In this document: one piece after another, positions 1-6,444 of the stretch
How positions within the stretch are numbered: the first letter of the stretch is position 1
Layout: each line of letters opens with the position of its first letter
From: Paracoccaceae bacterium
GTDB lineage: Bacteria > Pseudomonadota > Alphaproteobacteria > Rhodobacterales > Rhodobacteraceae
Direction: 5' to 3'
DNA: 7,577 nucleotides
Assembly: GCA_003250135.1 (NCBI GenBank)
Contig: QKHF01000301.1
Location: 1 to 7,577 of the forward strand
Translations under genes and position numbers: made by a program
Notes under the pieces: model-generated
What the model saw: only the letters and a program-made list of their open reading frames with translations
The model's database searches: none
What the model was told of the DNA's origin: nothing

Positions 1-1182
1 GAGCTGGACGGCGATGAGATGACGCGGATCATCTGGGATTTCATCAAGCAAAAGCTGATCCTGCCCTATCTCGACATCGACCTGAAGTATTACGACCTCG
101 GCATCGAGGCGCGCGACGCCACCGATGACCAGATCACCGTCGACGCCGCCGAGGCCATCAAGCTGTACGGCGTCGGCGGCAAATGCGCCACCATCACGCC
201 GGACGAGCAGCGGGTCGAGGAATTCGGCCTGAAGCGCATGTACCGCTCTCCGAACGGCACCATTCGCAACATTCTGGGCGGCGTGATCTTCCGCAAACCG
301 ATCATCTGCAAGAACGTGCCGCGGCTGGTCCCTGGCTGGACCGACCCGATCGTGGTCGGCCGCCACGCCTATGGCGACCAGTACCGCGCCACCGACTTCC
401 ACTTCCCGGGGCCGGGCAAGCTGACCATCAAGTTCGTCGGCGCAGACGGCGCGGTGATCGAGCGCGAGGTGTTCGACGCGCCCTCGGCCGGCGTCGCCCA
501 GGCCCAGTACAATCTCGACGAGTCGATCGCCGATTTCGCCCGCGCCTCGATGAACTACGCGCTCAGCGTCGGCTGGCCGCTGTACCTCTCGACCAAGAAC
601 ACCATCCTCAAGGCCTATGACGGGCGCTTCAAGGATCTCTTCGCCGAGATCTACGAGGCCGAGTTCGCCGACAAGTTCAAGGCCGCCGGCATCTGGTACG
701 AGCACCGGCTGATCGACGACATGGTCGCCTGCGCCATGAAGTGGAACGGCAAATTCGTCTGGGCCTGCAAGAACTACGACGGCGACGTGCAGTCCGACAC
801 CGTGGCGCAGGGTTTCGGCTCGCTCGGGCTGATGACCTCGGTTCTGATGACCCCGGACGGCAAGACCGTCGAGGCGGAGGCCGCCCACGGCACCGTCACC
901 CGCCACTATCGCCAGCACCAGCAGGGCAAGCAGACCTCAACCAACTCGATCGCCTCGATCTTCGCCTGGACCGGCGGGCTGAAGCATCGCGCCACGCTCG
1001 ACGAGAACGAGGCGCTGAAGAACTTCGCCGAGACGCTGGAGAAGGTCTGCGTCGACACCGTCGAGTCGGGCTTCATGACCAAGGACCTCGCCCTCCTCGT
1101 CGGCCCGAATCAGGGCTGGCTGACCACCACCGGCTTCCTCGACAAGATCGACGAAAACCTGGGGAAAGCGCTGGCGGGCTGA
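1..1182 (+). CDS. icd: NADP-dependent isocitrate dehydrogenase, 5' end outside window
   Basis: Oxidatively decarboxylates isocitrate to 2-oxoglutarate with NADP+ in the cytoplasmic TCA cycle. The reading frame is open from base 1, beginning ELDGDEMTRIIW, which in this family lies about a dozen residues after the start; 393 residues are present, so only a short N-terminus is missing. The type is the dimeric, eukaryote-like enzyme (as in IDH1/IDH2), not the E. coli type. Visible motifs in fragment numbering: the substrate loop SPNGTIRN at 83-90 with its catalytic-site Arg; GRHAYGDQYR from 120, containing the Arg equivalent to human IDH1 R132 and the catalytic Tyr; STKNT near 198, with the catalytic Lys; the metal-binding Asp residues of LIDDMV near 240 and YDGDVQSD near 259-266; and the NADP-binding HGTVTRHYR near 296. 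All key residues look intact. It is the only + strand gene and its stop lies six bases from the stop of the convergent channel gene. Its promoter lies outside the window. Confidence 0.97.
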   Translation, partial: ELDGDEMTRIIWDFIKQKLILPYLDIDLKYYDLGIEARDATDDQITVDAAEAIKLYGVGGKCATITPDEQRVEEFGLKRMYRSPNGTIRNILGGVIFRKPIICKNVPRLVPGWTDPIVVGRHAYGDQYRATDFHFPGPGKLTIKFVGADGAVIEREVFDAPSAGVAQAQYNLDESIADFARASMNYALSVGWPLYLSTKNTILKAYDGRFKDLFAEIYEAEFADKFKAAGIWYEHRLIDDMVACAMKWNGKFVWACKNYDGDVQSDTVAQGFGSLGLMTSVLMTPDGKTVEAEAAHGTVTRHYRQHQQGKQTSTNSIASIFAWTGGLKHRATLDENEALKNFAETLEKVCVDTVESGFMTKDLALLVGPNQGWLTTTGFLDKIDENLGKALAG

Positions 1183-1188
1183 CCGGAG

Positions 1189-2394
1189 CTACTCGTCCTC
1201 CGTCGCGGTCGGACCGGGCGGGCTGAAATCCAGATCGGTGCGGTGCTCCTGCGCGGCCGCGCGCAGGTGCTCTGCGATCTTCGGATGCAGGCTCAGCAGG
1301 TGAAGCAGGTCGTCCCGGTCCAGCACCAGAAGGCGCGTGTCATGGGCCGCTGTCGCCAGAGCCTGGCGCCGCCCGCCTGTCAAAAGGTTCTGCTCCCCGA
1401 AGAAATCGCCATCGCTCAGATGATGATCCCCCTTGCCGAATGTGTGAATCTCCACCTCGCCCTGATCGATGAAATACATCGCCCGCGCCGGATCGCCCGG
1501 CGCCATGATCACCTCGCCCGACCGAACCGCCTTTGACCGGAGCATGCGCATCACCGTCGCGACCTCGGCCGCGTCGAGCCTGGCGAAAAGCGGCGCCCGC
1601 GCGACCATGCCCCAGGTCACGACGAAATCGCGGCGCTTGATCTCTTCGGCGAAGCCGTTGGCCAGGATGCCGATCGGCAGAGCCGCCATGCCGAGGCCGA
1701 AGATCATCACCAGCGCGCCGATCAGCTTGCCCGTAACCGTCACAGGCGTGACATCGCCATAACCGACCGTGGTCAGCGTCGCCAGCGACCACCACATCGC
1801 GGCGGGAATCGAGCCGAAATCCTCGGGCTGGACGTACCGCTCCACGTGATACATCGCCGTCGAGGACGCGATGAGAAGACCCAGCATCACCACCAGCGCC
1901 GCGAGCAATGAACGGCTCTCTCGCACCATCACGTTGGTGAGCGTCGTCAGCGCCCGCGAATAGCGCACCAGCTTGAGGAACCGCAGCAGCCGGAAGATTC
2001 GAAGCGCGCGCAGGTCGAACGGCTCGAACAGCATCAGATAGAACGGCAGGACCGCGACCAGATCGATGATCTGGTAGGGCTGCAGCATGAACTTCAGCCG
2101 GCCCTTGATCGGACCGTCGGCGGCGACAAACCGGTCGGCGGTCGACGACCAGACGCGCGCGACGTACTCGATGGTGAAGACGATGACCGAAATCACCTCG
2201 AACACACGGAACCCGGCCGCATACTGCACATAGATCGACGGCACCGTCTCCAGCATCACGACGATGACGTTGACGATGATCAGTCCGGACAGGATCAGGT
2301 CCAGCGCCTGGCTCGCCGGATCGCGGCCGCGACCCAGCTCCAGAAGTTCGAAAACACGGTCGCGCGCAGTCAAATAGGACATGGGCGCGAGCAT
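1189..2394 (-). CDS. Six-transmembrane voltage-sensor potassium channel with C-terminal cyclic-nucleotide-binding domain
   Basis: Predicted inner-membrane tetrameric cation channel of 401 residues, of the bacterial CNG/HCN-like class (MlotiK1 and SthK are characterised relatives). Approximate segments: S1 30-50, S2 62-82, S3 105-123, S4 128-149, S5 161-183, pore helix 197-208, S6 222-248. The selectivity filter TVGYGD is at 209-214, predicting K+ selectivity. S4 has a basic residue at every third position: R129, R132, R135, R138, K141, R144, R147. S2 has E76 and R80 and S3 has D111, the usual Kv counter-charges. A cyclic-nucleotide-binding domain spans about 265-385, with the phosphate-binding cassette FFGEQNLLTGGRRQ from 331; Glu334 and Arg343, the nucleotide-contacting positions, are present. 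There is no signal peptide or T1 domain. The start at 2394 is favoured by a weak ACAGG nine bases upstream; an alternative ATG lies four codons in. It sits 51 bases behind alaS, so co-transcription is possible. Ligand and gating are not determinable from sequence alone. Confidence 0.9.
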   Translation of the reverse strand: MLAPMSYLTARDRVFELLELGRGRDPASQALDLILSGLIIVNVIVVMLETVPSIYVQYAAGFRVFEVISVIVFTIEYVARVWSSTADRFVAADGPIKGRLKFMLQPYQIIDLVAVLPFYLMLFEPFDLRALRIFRLLRFLKLVRYSRALTTLTNVMVRESRSLLAALVVMLGLLIASSTAMYHVERYVQPEDFGSIPAAMWWSLATLTTVGYGDVTPVTVTGKLIGALVMIFGLGMAALPIGILANGFAEEIKRRDFVVTWGMVARAPLFARLDAAEVATVMRMLRSKAVRSGEVIMAPGDPARAMYFIDQGEVEIHTFGKGDHHLSDGDFFGEQNLLTGGRRQALATAAHDTRLLVLDRDDLLHLLSLHPKIAEHLRAAAQEHRTDLDFSPPGPTATEDE

Positions 2395-2426
2395 AGAACG
2401 AAGCCTGTCCGAGACGGAAGAGGCGG

Positions 2427-2440
2427 CGCGCCGAGGCGCG
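2427..2440 (-). terminator. Possible weak hairpin between alaS and the channel gene
   Basis: Just downstream of the alaS stop the minus strand reads CGCGCC-TC-GGCGCG, a perfect six-pair inverted repeat (more realistically five pairs with a CTCG tetraloop). No clear T-run follows, only a CTCTTCC stretch. It may slow or partly terminate alaS transcription, or simply be a GC-rich chance palindrome, so full separation of alaS from the channel gene is not supported. Confidence 0.25.
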
Positions 2441-2445
2441 GCGAA

Positions 2446-5127
2446 TTACTCCGCCGCCACAGCACGTTCGGCCAGCGCGGCTTCGACCGCGGCGATCGCC
2501 TCCGCCGCTTTTGAGGCGTCCGCGCCGCCGGCCTGCGCCATGTCGGGACGCCCGCCCCCGCCCTTGCCGCCAAGCTCGGCCGCCGCCACGCGCACCAGAT
2601 CGACGGCCGAGATCGCGCCCGTCAGATCCTCCGTCACGCCAGCGGCCACCGCGGCCTTGCCGCCGGTGTCGGCGACCAGCAGAACGACGCCCGAGCCGAG
2701 CCGCGATTTGTGCTCGTCGATCAGGCCGCGCAGGTCCTTGCCCGAAACGCCCGCAAGGCTCTGGCCAAGGAATTTCACGCCGCCGATCTCCTTCGCCGCA
2801 GGCTCGGCCTTGCCGCCGCCTCCCGCCAGCGCGAGTTGCTTTCGCAGATCCGCGATCTCGTTCTGCAGCGCCTTGCGCTCGGCAAGCACCTCGTGAACGC
2901 GGGATGGAACTTCGGCTGGAGCGGTTTTCAACTCCGCCGCCGCCATCGCCAGCAGCGCGTCTCGCCCGGACAAATAATCCAACGCCGCCGCGCCGGTCAG
3001 CGCCTCCACCCGGCGCACGCCCGAGGCCGACGCGCTCTCACCGGTGATGGCGAACAGGCCGATGTCGCCGGTGCGCTTGACATGGGTGCCGCCGCAAAGC
3101 TCCAGCGAGTAGGTCCGCCCGGCCGGGCCGGTCTCTCCAACGGGACGCTCGCCCATCGAGACCACGCGCACCTCGTCGCCGTATTTCTCGCCAAAGAGCG
3201 CCCGCGCGCCGATATCCTGCGCCTCATCCGGGGTCATCAGCCGCGTGCTGACGGGCGAGTTCTGCCGGATATACGCGTTGACCTCCGCCTCGACCGATTT
3301 CAGTTCATCCTGACCCATCGCCTTGGGGTGGGAGAAATCAAAGCGCAGCCGGTCCGGCGCGACCATCGAGCCGCGCTGGGCCACATGGTCGCCAAGCGCG
3401 CCGCGTAGCGCTTCATGCAGAAGATGCGTAGCCGAGTGGTTGCCGCGAATCCCGCCCCGCCGCGTGGCGTCGACGATCAACTCGGCCGCCTCGCCCTGCA
3501 CAAGCTCGCCGTCTTCGATCTCCACCTCATGGGCGAAGAGATCGCCGGCGCGCTTCTTCACGTCCAGAACGCGCCCGCGGCCAGTCGCGGTGCGAATGAC
3601 GCCCTGATCCCCTACCTGTCCGCCGGATTCGGCGTAGAACGGCGTCTGGTTCAGCACAACGCGCACCGTGGCGCCCGCCTTCGCCGACCCGACCCGCTGC
3701 CCTTCGCCGACGATGGCCTGGATCACGCCCTCCGCCTGCTCCGCGTCGTATCCGAGGAACTCCGTCGCGCCCAACTCGTCCCGCAGGTCGAACCAGACCG
3801 TCTCCTCCGCCGCGTCGCCGGTGCCGGACCAAGCGGCGCGGGCCTTGGCCTTCTGCTCCGCCATCGCCGAGGTAAAGCCGTCCTCGTCAACGGAGCGGCC
3901 GCGCTCGCGCAACGCGTCCTGCGTCAGATCCAGCGGGAAACCATAAGTGTCATAGAGGCGGAACGCCGTCTCACCCGGCAGATCAGCGTCATCCGGCAGC
4001 CCCTCCAGCTCTTCATCCAGCAGCCGAAGGCCACGCTCGAGCGTCTTGCGGAAGCGCGTCTCCTCCAGCTTCAGCGTCTCTTCGATCAGCGCCTCGGCGC
4101 GCGTGAGTTCGGGGAAGGCCTGACCCATCTGCTCCACAAGCGCGGGCGTCAGCTTCCACATCAACGGCTCGTCCACGCCCAGCTGGTGGGCGTGACGCAT
4201 GGCGCGGCGCATGATCCGGCGCAGCACGTAGCCGCGTCCTTCGTTCGACGGCAAAACGCCGTCGGCGATAAGAAACGCGGTCGAGCGCAGATGGTCCGCG
4301 ATCACCCGGTGGTGCATCTTGCCGGGCCCATCCGGGTCGACGCCGCTCGCATGGGCCGAGGCCTCGATCAGCGCGCGAAGAAGATCGGTATCGTAGTTGT
4401 CATGCTTGCCCTGCAGGATGGCGCCGATGCGCTCCAGCCCCATGCCGGTGTCGATCGAGGGGCGCGGCAGGTTCTCGCGACGGCCGTCCTCGAACTGCTC
4501 GAACTGCATGAAGACGAGGTTCCAGATCTCGATGAACCGGTCGCCGTCCTCATCGGGCGAGCCCGGCGGACCGCCAGGGATCTCCGGCCCATGGTCGTAA
4601 AAGATCTCAGAGCACGGGCCGCAGGGCCCGGTGGGCCCCATCGACCAGAAATTGTCCGAAGTGGGGATGCGGATGATCTTCTCATCCGAGAAGCCGGTGA
4701 CCTTTTTCCAGATCTCCGCCGCCTCATCGTCATCGTGGTAGATGGTGACGAGAAGCTTATCCTTTGGCAGTCCGAAATCACGGGTCAGCAGATCCCACGC
4801 ATAGGGGATCGCAATCTCCTTGAAATAGTCGCCGAAGGAGAAATTGCCGAGCATCTCGAAGAACGTGTGGTGGCGGGCGGTGTAGCCGACATTGTCGAGG
4901 TCGTTGTGCTTGCCGCCGGCCCGCACGCATTTCTGGCTGGTCGCGGCGCGCACGTAGTCGCGATGCTCCTGGCCGGTGAAGACATTCTTGAACTGCACCA
5001 TGCCCGCATTGGTGAACAGCAGAGTCGGATCGTTCCGCGGCACCAGCGGCGAGGATGCGACGACTTCATGCCCATTCTTGGCGAAGAATTCGAGGAAGGT
5101 CCGACGAATTTCATTGAGGCTCGCCAT
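2446..5127 (-). CDS. alaS: Alanyl-tRNA synthetase
   Basis: Attaches alanine to tRNA-Ala in the cytoplasm and hydrolyses mischarged Ser- and Gly-tRNA-Ala. The product is 893 residues, close to the usual 870-890. Order of domains: class II catalytic core about 1-240, with SSPLVPRNDPTLLFTNAGM near 25-43, the motif 2 region RAGGKHNDLDNVGYTARHH near 70-87, PCGPCSEIFYD near 168, and the motif 3 signature GMGLERI at 228-234; a tRNA-recognition helical domain to about 460 with LYDTYGFPLDLT near 391; an editing domain with the zinc site HSATH (H564, H568) and CGGTH (C678, H682); then a coiled segment near 742-768 and a C-Ala domain with the glycine-rich GGKGGGGRPDMAQAGG at 853-868. No key residue is missing. 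The start at 5127 (MASLNEIRR) is chosen because GGAG lies nine bases upstream and it matches family N-termini. An in-frame ATG three codons earlier (5136) abuts that GGAG directly. It follows recA on the same strand after 154 bases. Confidence 0.98.
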   Translation of the reverse strand: MASLNEIRRTFLEFFAKNGHEVVASSPLVPRNDPTLLFTNAGMVQFKNVFTGQEHRDYVRAATSQKCVRAGGKHNDLDNVGYTARHHTFFEMLGNFSFGDYFKEIAIPYAWDLLTRDFGLPKDKLLVTIYHDDDEAAEIWKKVTGFSDEKIIRIPTSDNFWSMGPTGPCGPCSEIFYDHGPEIPGGPPGSPDEDGDRFIEIWNLVFMQFEQFEDGRRENLPRPSIDTGMGLERIGAILQGKHDNYDTDLLRALIEASAHASGVDPDGPGKMHHRVIADHLRSTAFLIADGVLPSNEGRGYVLRRIMRRAMRHAHQLGVDEPLMWKLTPALVEQMGQAFPELTRAEALIEETLKLEETRFRKTLERGLRLLDEELEGLPDDADLPGETAFRLYDTYGFPLDLTQDALRERGRSVDEDGFTSAMAEQKAKARAAWSGTGDAAEETVWFDLRDELGATEFLGYDAEQAEGVIQAIVGEGQRVGSAKAGATVRVVLNQTPFYAESGGQVGDQGVIRTATGRGRVLDVKKRAGDLFAHEVEIEDGELVQGEAAELIVDATRRGGIRGNHSATHLLHEALRGALGDHVAQRGSMVAPDRLRFDFSHPKAMGQDELKSVEAEVNAYIRQNSPVSTRLMTPDEAQDIGARALFGEKYGDEVRVVSMGERPVGETGPAGRTYSLELCGGTHVKRTGDIGLFAITGESASASGVRRVEALTGAAALDYLSGRDALLAMAAAELKTAPAEVPSRVHEVLAERKALQNEIADLRKQLALAGGGGKAEPAAKEIGGVKFLGQSLAGVSGKDLRGLIDEHKSRLGSGVVLLVADTGGKAAVAAGVTEDLTGAISAVDLVRVAAAELGGKGGGGRPDMAQAGGADASKAAEAIAAVEAALAERAVAAE

Positions 5128-5136
5128 GGCGCGCAT

Positions 5137-5140
5137 CTCC
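5137..5140 (-). promoter_or_regulatory. Ribosome binding site that decides the alaS start
   Basis: The minus strand reads GGAG followed by nine bases and then the ATG at 5127. For the upstream in-frame ATG at 5136 the spacing would be zero, which is not usable, so this site fixes the start at 5127. Confidence 0.7.
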
Positions 5141-5146
5141 GAAAGG

Positions 5147-5161
5147 CGGCCCGGCGGGCCG
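5147..5161 (-). promoter_or_regulatory. GC-rich perfect inverted repeat in the alaS leader
   Basis: The minus strand reads CGGCCC-gcc-GGGCCG, a perfect six-pair hairpin with a three-base loop. Six bases separate it from the alaS ribosome binding site. It could form in the mRNA leader and limit ribosome access, or be a protein-binding site. E. coli AlaRS is known to repress its own gene by binding a palindrome near the transcription start. Whether that mechanism applies here is inference; GC-rich palindromes also arise by chance. Confidence 0.35.
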
Positions 5162-5185
5162 GGCGCAAGGTTGCTGTCGCGGCAG

Positions 5186-5214
5186 GTCTTAGCGCTTGGC
5201 CGAACCCAAGTCCA
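5186..5214 (-). promoter_or_regulatory. Weak candidate alaS promoter
   Basis: On the minus strand TGGACT (5214-5209, four of six matches to TTGACA) and TAAGAC (5191-5186, three of six to TATAAT) are separated by 17 bases. The spacer holds the inverted repeat CTTGG-N6-CCAAG (5195-5210). The position, about 60 bases ahead of the alaS start, is sensible, and a likely recA terminator lies just upstream. The match is poor, so this is only the best candidate in the gap. Confidence 0.3.
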
Positions 5215-5220
5215 CTAACG

Positions 5221-5244
5221 CGAAAACGGCCCCCCATGGAGGCC
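5221..5244 (-). terminator. Candidate intrinsic terminator of recA
   Basis: Thirty-seven bases past the recA stop the minus strand reads GGCCTCC-ATG-GGGGGCC and then GTTTTCG. This is a seven-pair stem (one G-T pair) with a three-base loop, followed by a short run of four T. The T-run is short and interrupted, so termination may be partial, allowing some recA transcripts to read into alaS. Confidence 0.5.
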
Positions 5245-5281
5245 GCCCCGCAAGAACCGGCTTCGCCCGAAGGCGCGTCGC

Positions 5282-6352
5282 TCACGCCTCGATGACGTCG
5301 GCGTCCTCGGCGTCCGATCCGAATGCGAAGTCCAGACCATGCGCTGCGCGGATCTTGTCCTCGATCTCCAGCGCGATGTCCTTGTTCTCCTTCAGGAACT
5401 GCTTTGCGTTCTCGCGTCCCTGCCCGATGCGGCGGTCGCCATAGGAGAACCAGGATCCCGATTTCTCCACCACCCCGGCCTTGGCCCCAAGATCCAGCAA
5501 CTCGCCGGTCTTCGACACGCCCTCGCCATACATGATGTCGAATTCGACCTCGCGGAAGGGCGGCGCGACCTTGTTCTTCACCACCTTCACGCGCGTGGTG
5601 TTGCCGACCACCTCGTCGCGATCCTTGATCGAACCGATGCGGCGGATGTCCAGCCGCACCGAGGCGTAGAATTTCAGCGCGTTGCCGCCGGTCGTCGTCT
5701 CCGGGCTGCCGAACATCACGCCGATCTTCATGCGGATCTGGTTGATGAAGATGACCATGCATTTGGACCGGCTGATCGAGGCGGTCAGCTTGCGCATCGC
5801 CTGGCTCATCAACCGCGCCTGCAGACCGACCTTCTGGTCGCCCATGTCGCCTTCCAGTTCCGCCCGCGGCGTCAGCGCGGCGACCGAGTCCACCACCACC
5901 ACGCTGACTGCGCCCGAGCGCACCAGCGTGTCGGCGATCTCCAGCGCCTGTTCGCCCGCGTCGGGCTGCGAGATGAGAAGCTCGTCCACATCCACGCCAA
6001 GCTTGCGGGCGTAGACCGGGTCCAGCGCATGTTCTGCGTCGATGAAGGCGCAAACGCCGCCCAGCTTCTGCTCCTCGGCGATGGCGTGCAGCGCCAGCGT
6101 GGTCTTGCCGGAGCTTTCCGGCCCGTAAATCTCGACAATCCGGCCGCGCGGCAGACCGCCGACGCCAAGCGCGATGTCGAGACCCAGCGAGCCTGTCGGG
6201 ATCGCCTCGATCTCCATCGCCGCGTCGCGCTGGCCGAGTTTCATGATCGAACCCTTGCCGAAGCTGCGCTCGATCTGAGCGAGGGCGGATTCCAAGGCTT
6301 TCTGCTTGTCCATATTCATTCCGTTAGCCAGCTGAACCACGTTCTGCGCCAT
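5282..6352 (-). CDS. recA: Recombinase RecA
   Basis: Forms ATP-dependent filaments on single-stranded DNA, catalyses strand exchange, and as a co-protease triggers LexA self-cleavage in the SOS response. It is 356 residues, the normal length. Visible features: N-terminal oligomerisation region from about 14 (MDKQKALESAL), FGKGSIMKLG at 31-40, Walker A GPESSGKT at 77-84 with K83, the AEHALDPVYA segment at 106-115, Walker B VVVVDSVAAL with D155, the DNA-binding loop 1 region near 163-172, loop 2 with GSPETTTGGNALKF at 215-228, and an acidic C-terminal tail (DAEDADVIEA). All catalytic positions look intact. The first ATG at 6352 is chosen because AAGGA lies nine bases upstream; M12 and M14 are possible but lack such a site. 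The gene lies 80 bases behind cckA with its own promoter, which carries two LexA boxes, so it should be SOS-induced. Confidence 0.99.
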   Translation of the reverse strand: MAQNVVQLANGMNMDKQKALESALAQIERSFGKGSIMKLGQRDAAMEIEAIPTGSLGLDIALGVGGLPRGRIVEIYGPESSGKTTLALHAIAEEQKLGGVCAFIDAEHALDPVYARKLGVDVDELLISQPDAGEQALEIADTLVRSGAVSVVVVDSVAALTPRAELEGDMGDQKVGLQARLMSQAMRKLTASISRSKCMVIFINQIRMKIGVMFGSPETTTGGNALKFYASVRLDIRRIGSIKDRDEVVGNTTRVKVVKNKVAPPFREVEFDIMYGEGVSKTGELLDLGAKAGVVEKSGSWFSYGDRRIGQGRENAKQFLKENKDIALEIEDKIRAAHGLDFAFGSDAEDADVIEA

Positions 6353-6361
6353 CGCGTCTGA

Positions 6362-6366
6362 TCCTT
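6362..6366 (-). promoter_or_regulatory. Ribosome binding site of recA
   Basis: The minus strand reads AAGGA with nine bases to the ATG at 6352. It supports the longest of three possible starts (M1 rather than M12 or M14). Confidence 0.7.
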
Positions 6367-6400
6367 ATTCCACACGGCGGAAAGCTCTGCAATGACGCGC

Positions 6401-6429
6401 ATGTTCTGTTGATGTTCACGTTATGTCAA
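6401..6429 (-). promoter_or_regulatory. recA promoter, sigma-70 type
   Basis: On the minus strand a perfect TTGACA (6429-6424) is followed by a 17-base spacer and GAACAT (6406-6401). The latter matches TATAAT at positions 2, 5 and 6. Transcription would start around 6394, giving a leader of about 40 bases. The -10 and most of the spacer lie inside a LexA box, as expected of a repressible SOS promoter. Confidence 0.7.
6403..6417 (-). promoter_or_regulatory. LexA (SOS) box 1, over the recA -10 and spacer
   Basis: The minus strand reads GAAC-ATCAACA-GAAC, an exact match to the alphaproteobacterial LexA operator GAAC-N7-GAAC (equivalently GTTC-N7-GTTC). It covers the -10 hexamer and the adjoining spacer of the recA promoter, so bound LexA would block RNA polymerase. 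The target family (LexA) is established knowledge; binding here is inferred from sequence. Confidence 0.85.
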
Positions 6430-6444
6430 GAACTAAACTGGAAC
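6430..6444 (+). promoter_or_regulatory. LexA (SOS) box 2, abutting the recA -35 and overlapping the cckA stop
   Basis: The + strand reads GAAC-TAAACTG-GAAC, a second exact operator match in the opposite orientation to box 1. It directly abuts the TTGACA -35 of recA. Read on the minus strand it contains the last three sense codons of cckA (Val-Pro-Val) and its TAG stop. Twelve bases separate it from box 1 and the two box centres are 27 bases apart. Confidence 0.75.

Noticed and set aside
741..1226. 161-codon + strand frame overlapping icd and running into the channel gene
   Set aside because: Shadow of the icd frame; arginine-rich, with no family resemblance.
2380..2382. Second ATG (residue 5) as the channel start
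   Set aside because: No ribosome binding site is visible in front of it, while the first ATG has at least a weak ACAGG at suitable spacing. The difference is only four residues and remains uncertain.
5134..5136. ATG three codons upstream as the alaS start
   Set aside because: The only ribosome binding site (GGAG) directly abuts it, and family N-termini match the later ATG at 5127.
5261..5272. Small inverted repeat CTTCG-CC-CGAAG just past the recA stop
   Set aside because: Two-base loop, only five pairs and no T-run. The stem at 5221-5244 is a better terminator.
3415..5295. 626-codon open frame on the + strand, antisense to most of alaS and touching the recA end
   Set aside because: It mirrors the alaS codon pattern in a GC-rich gene, resembles no family I recognise, is arginine- and leucine-rich low-complexity in translation, and alaS on the other strand is unmistakable.
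4785..6053. 422-codon minus-strand frame overlapping both recA and alaS in a different frame
   Set aside because: It spans two certain genes plus the gap between them, and its translation is arginine-, alanine- and glycine-rich noise.
5339..6361. 340-codon open frame on the + strand antisense to recA
   Set aside because: Same GC-codon shadow effect. recA covers the whole region with all motifs intact, and this frame has no recognisable domain.
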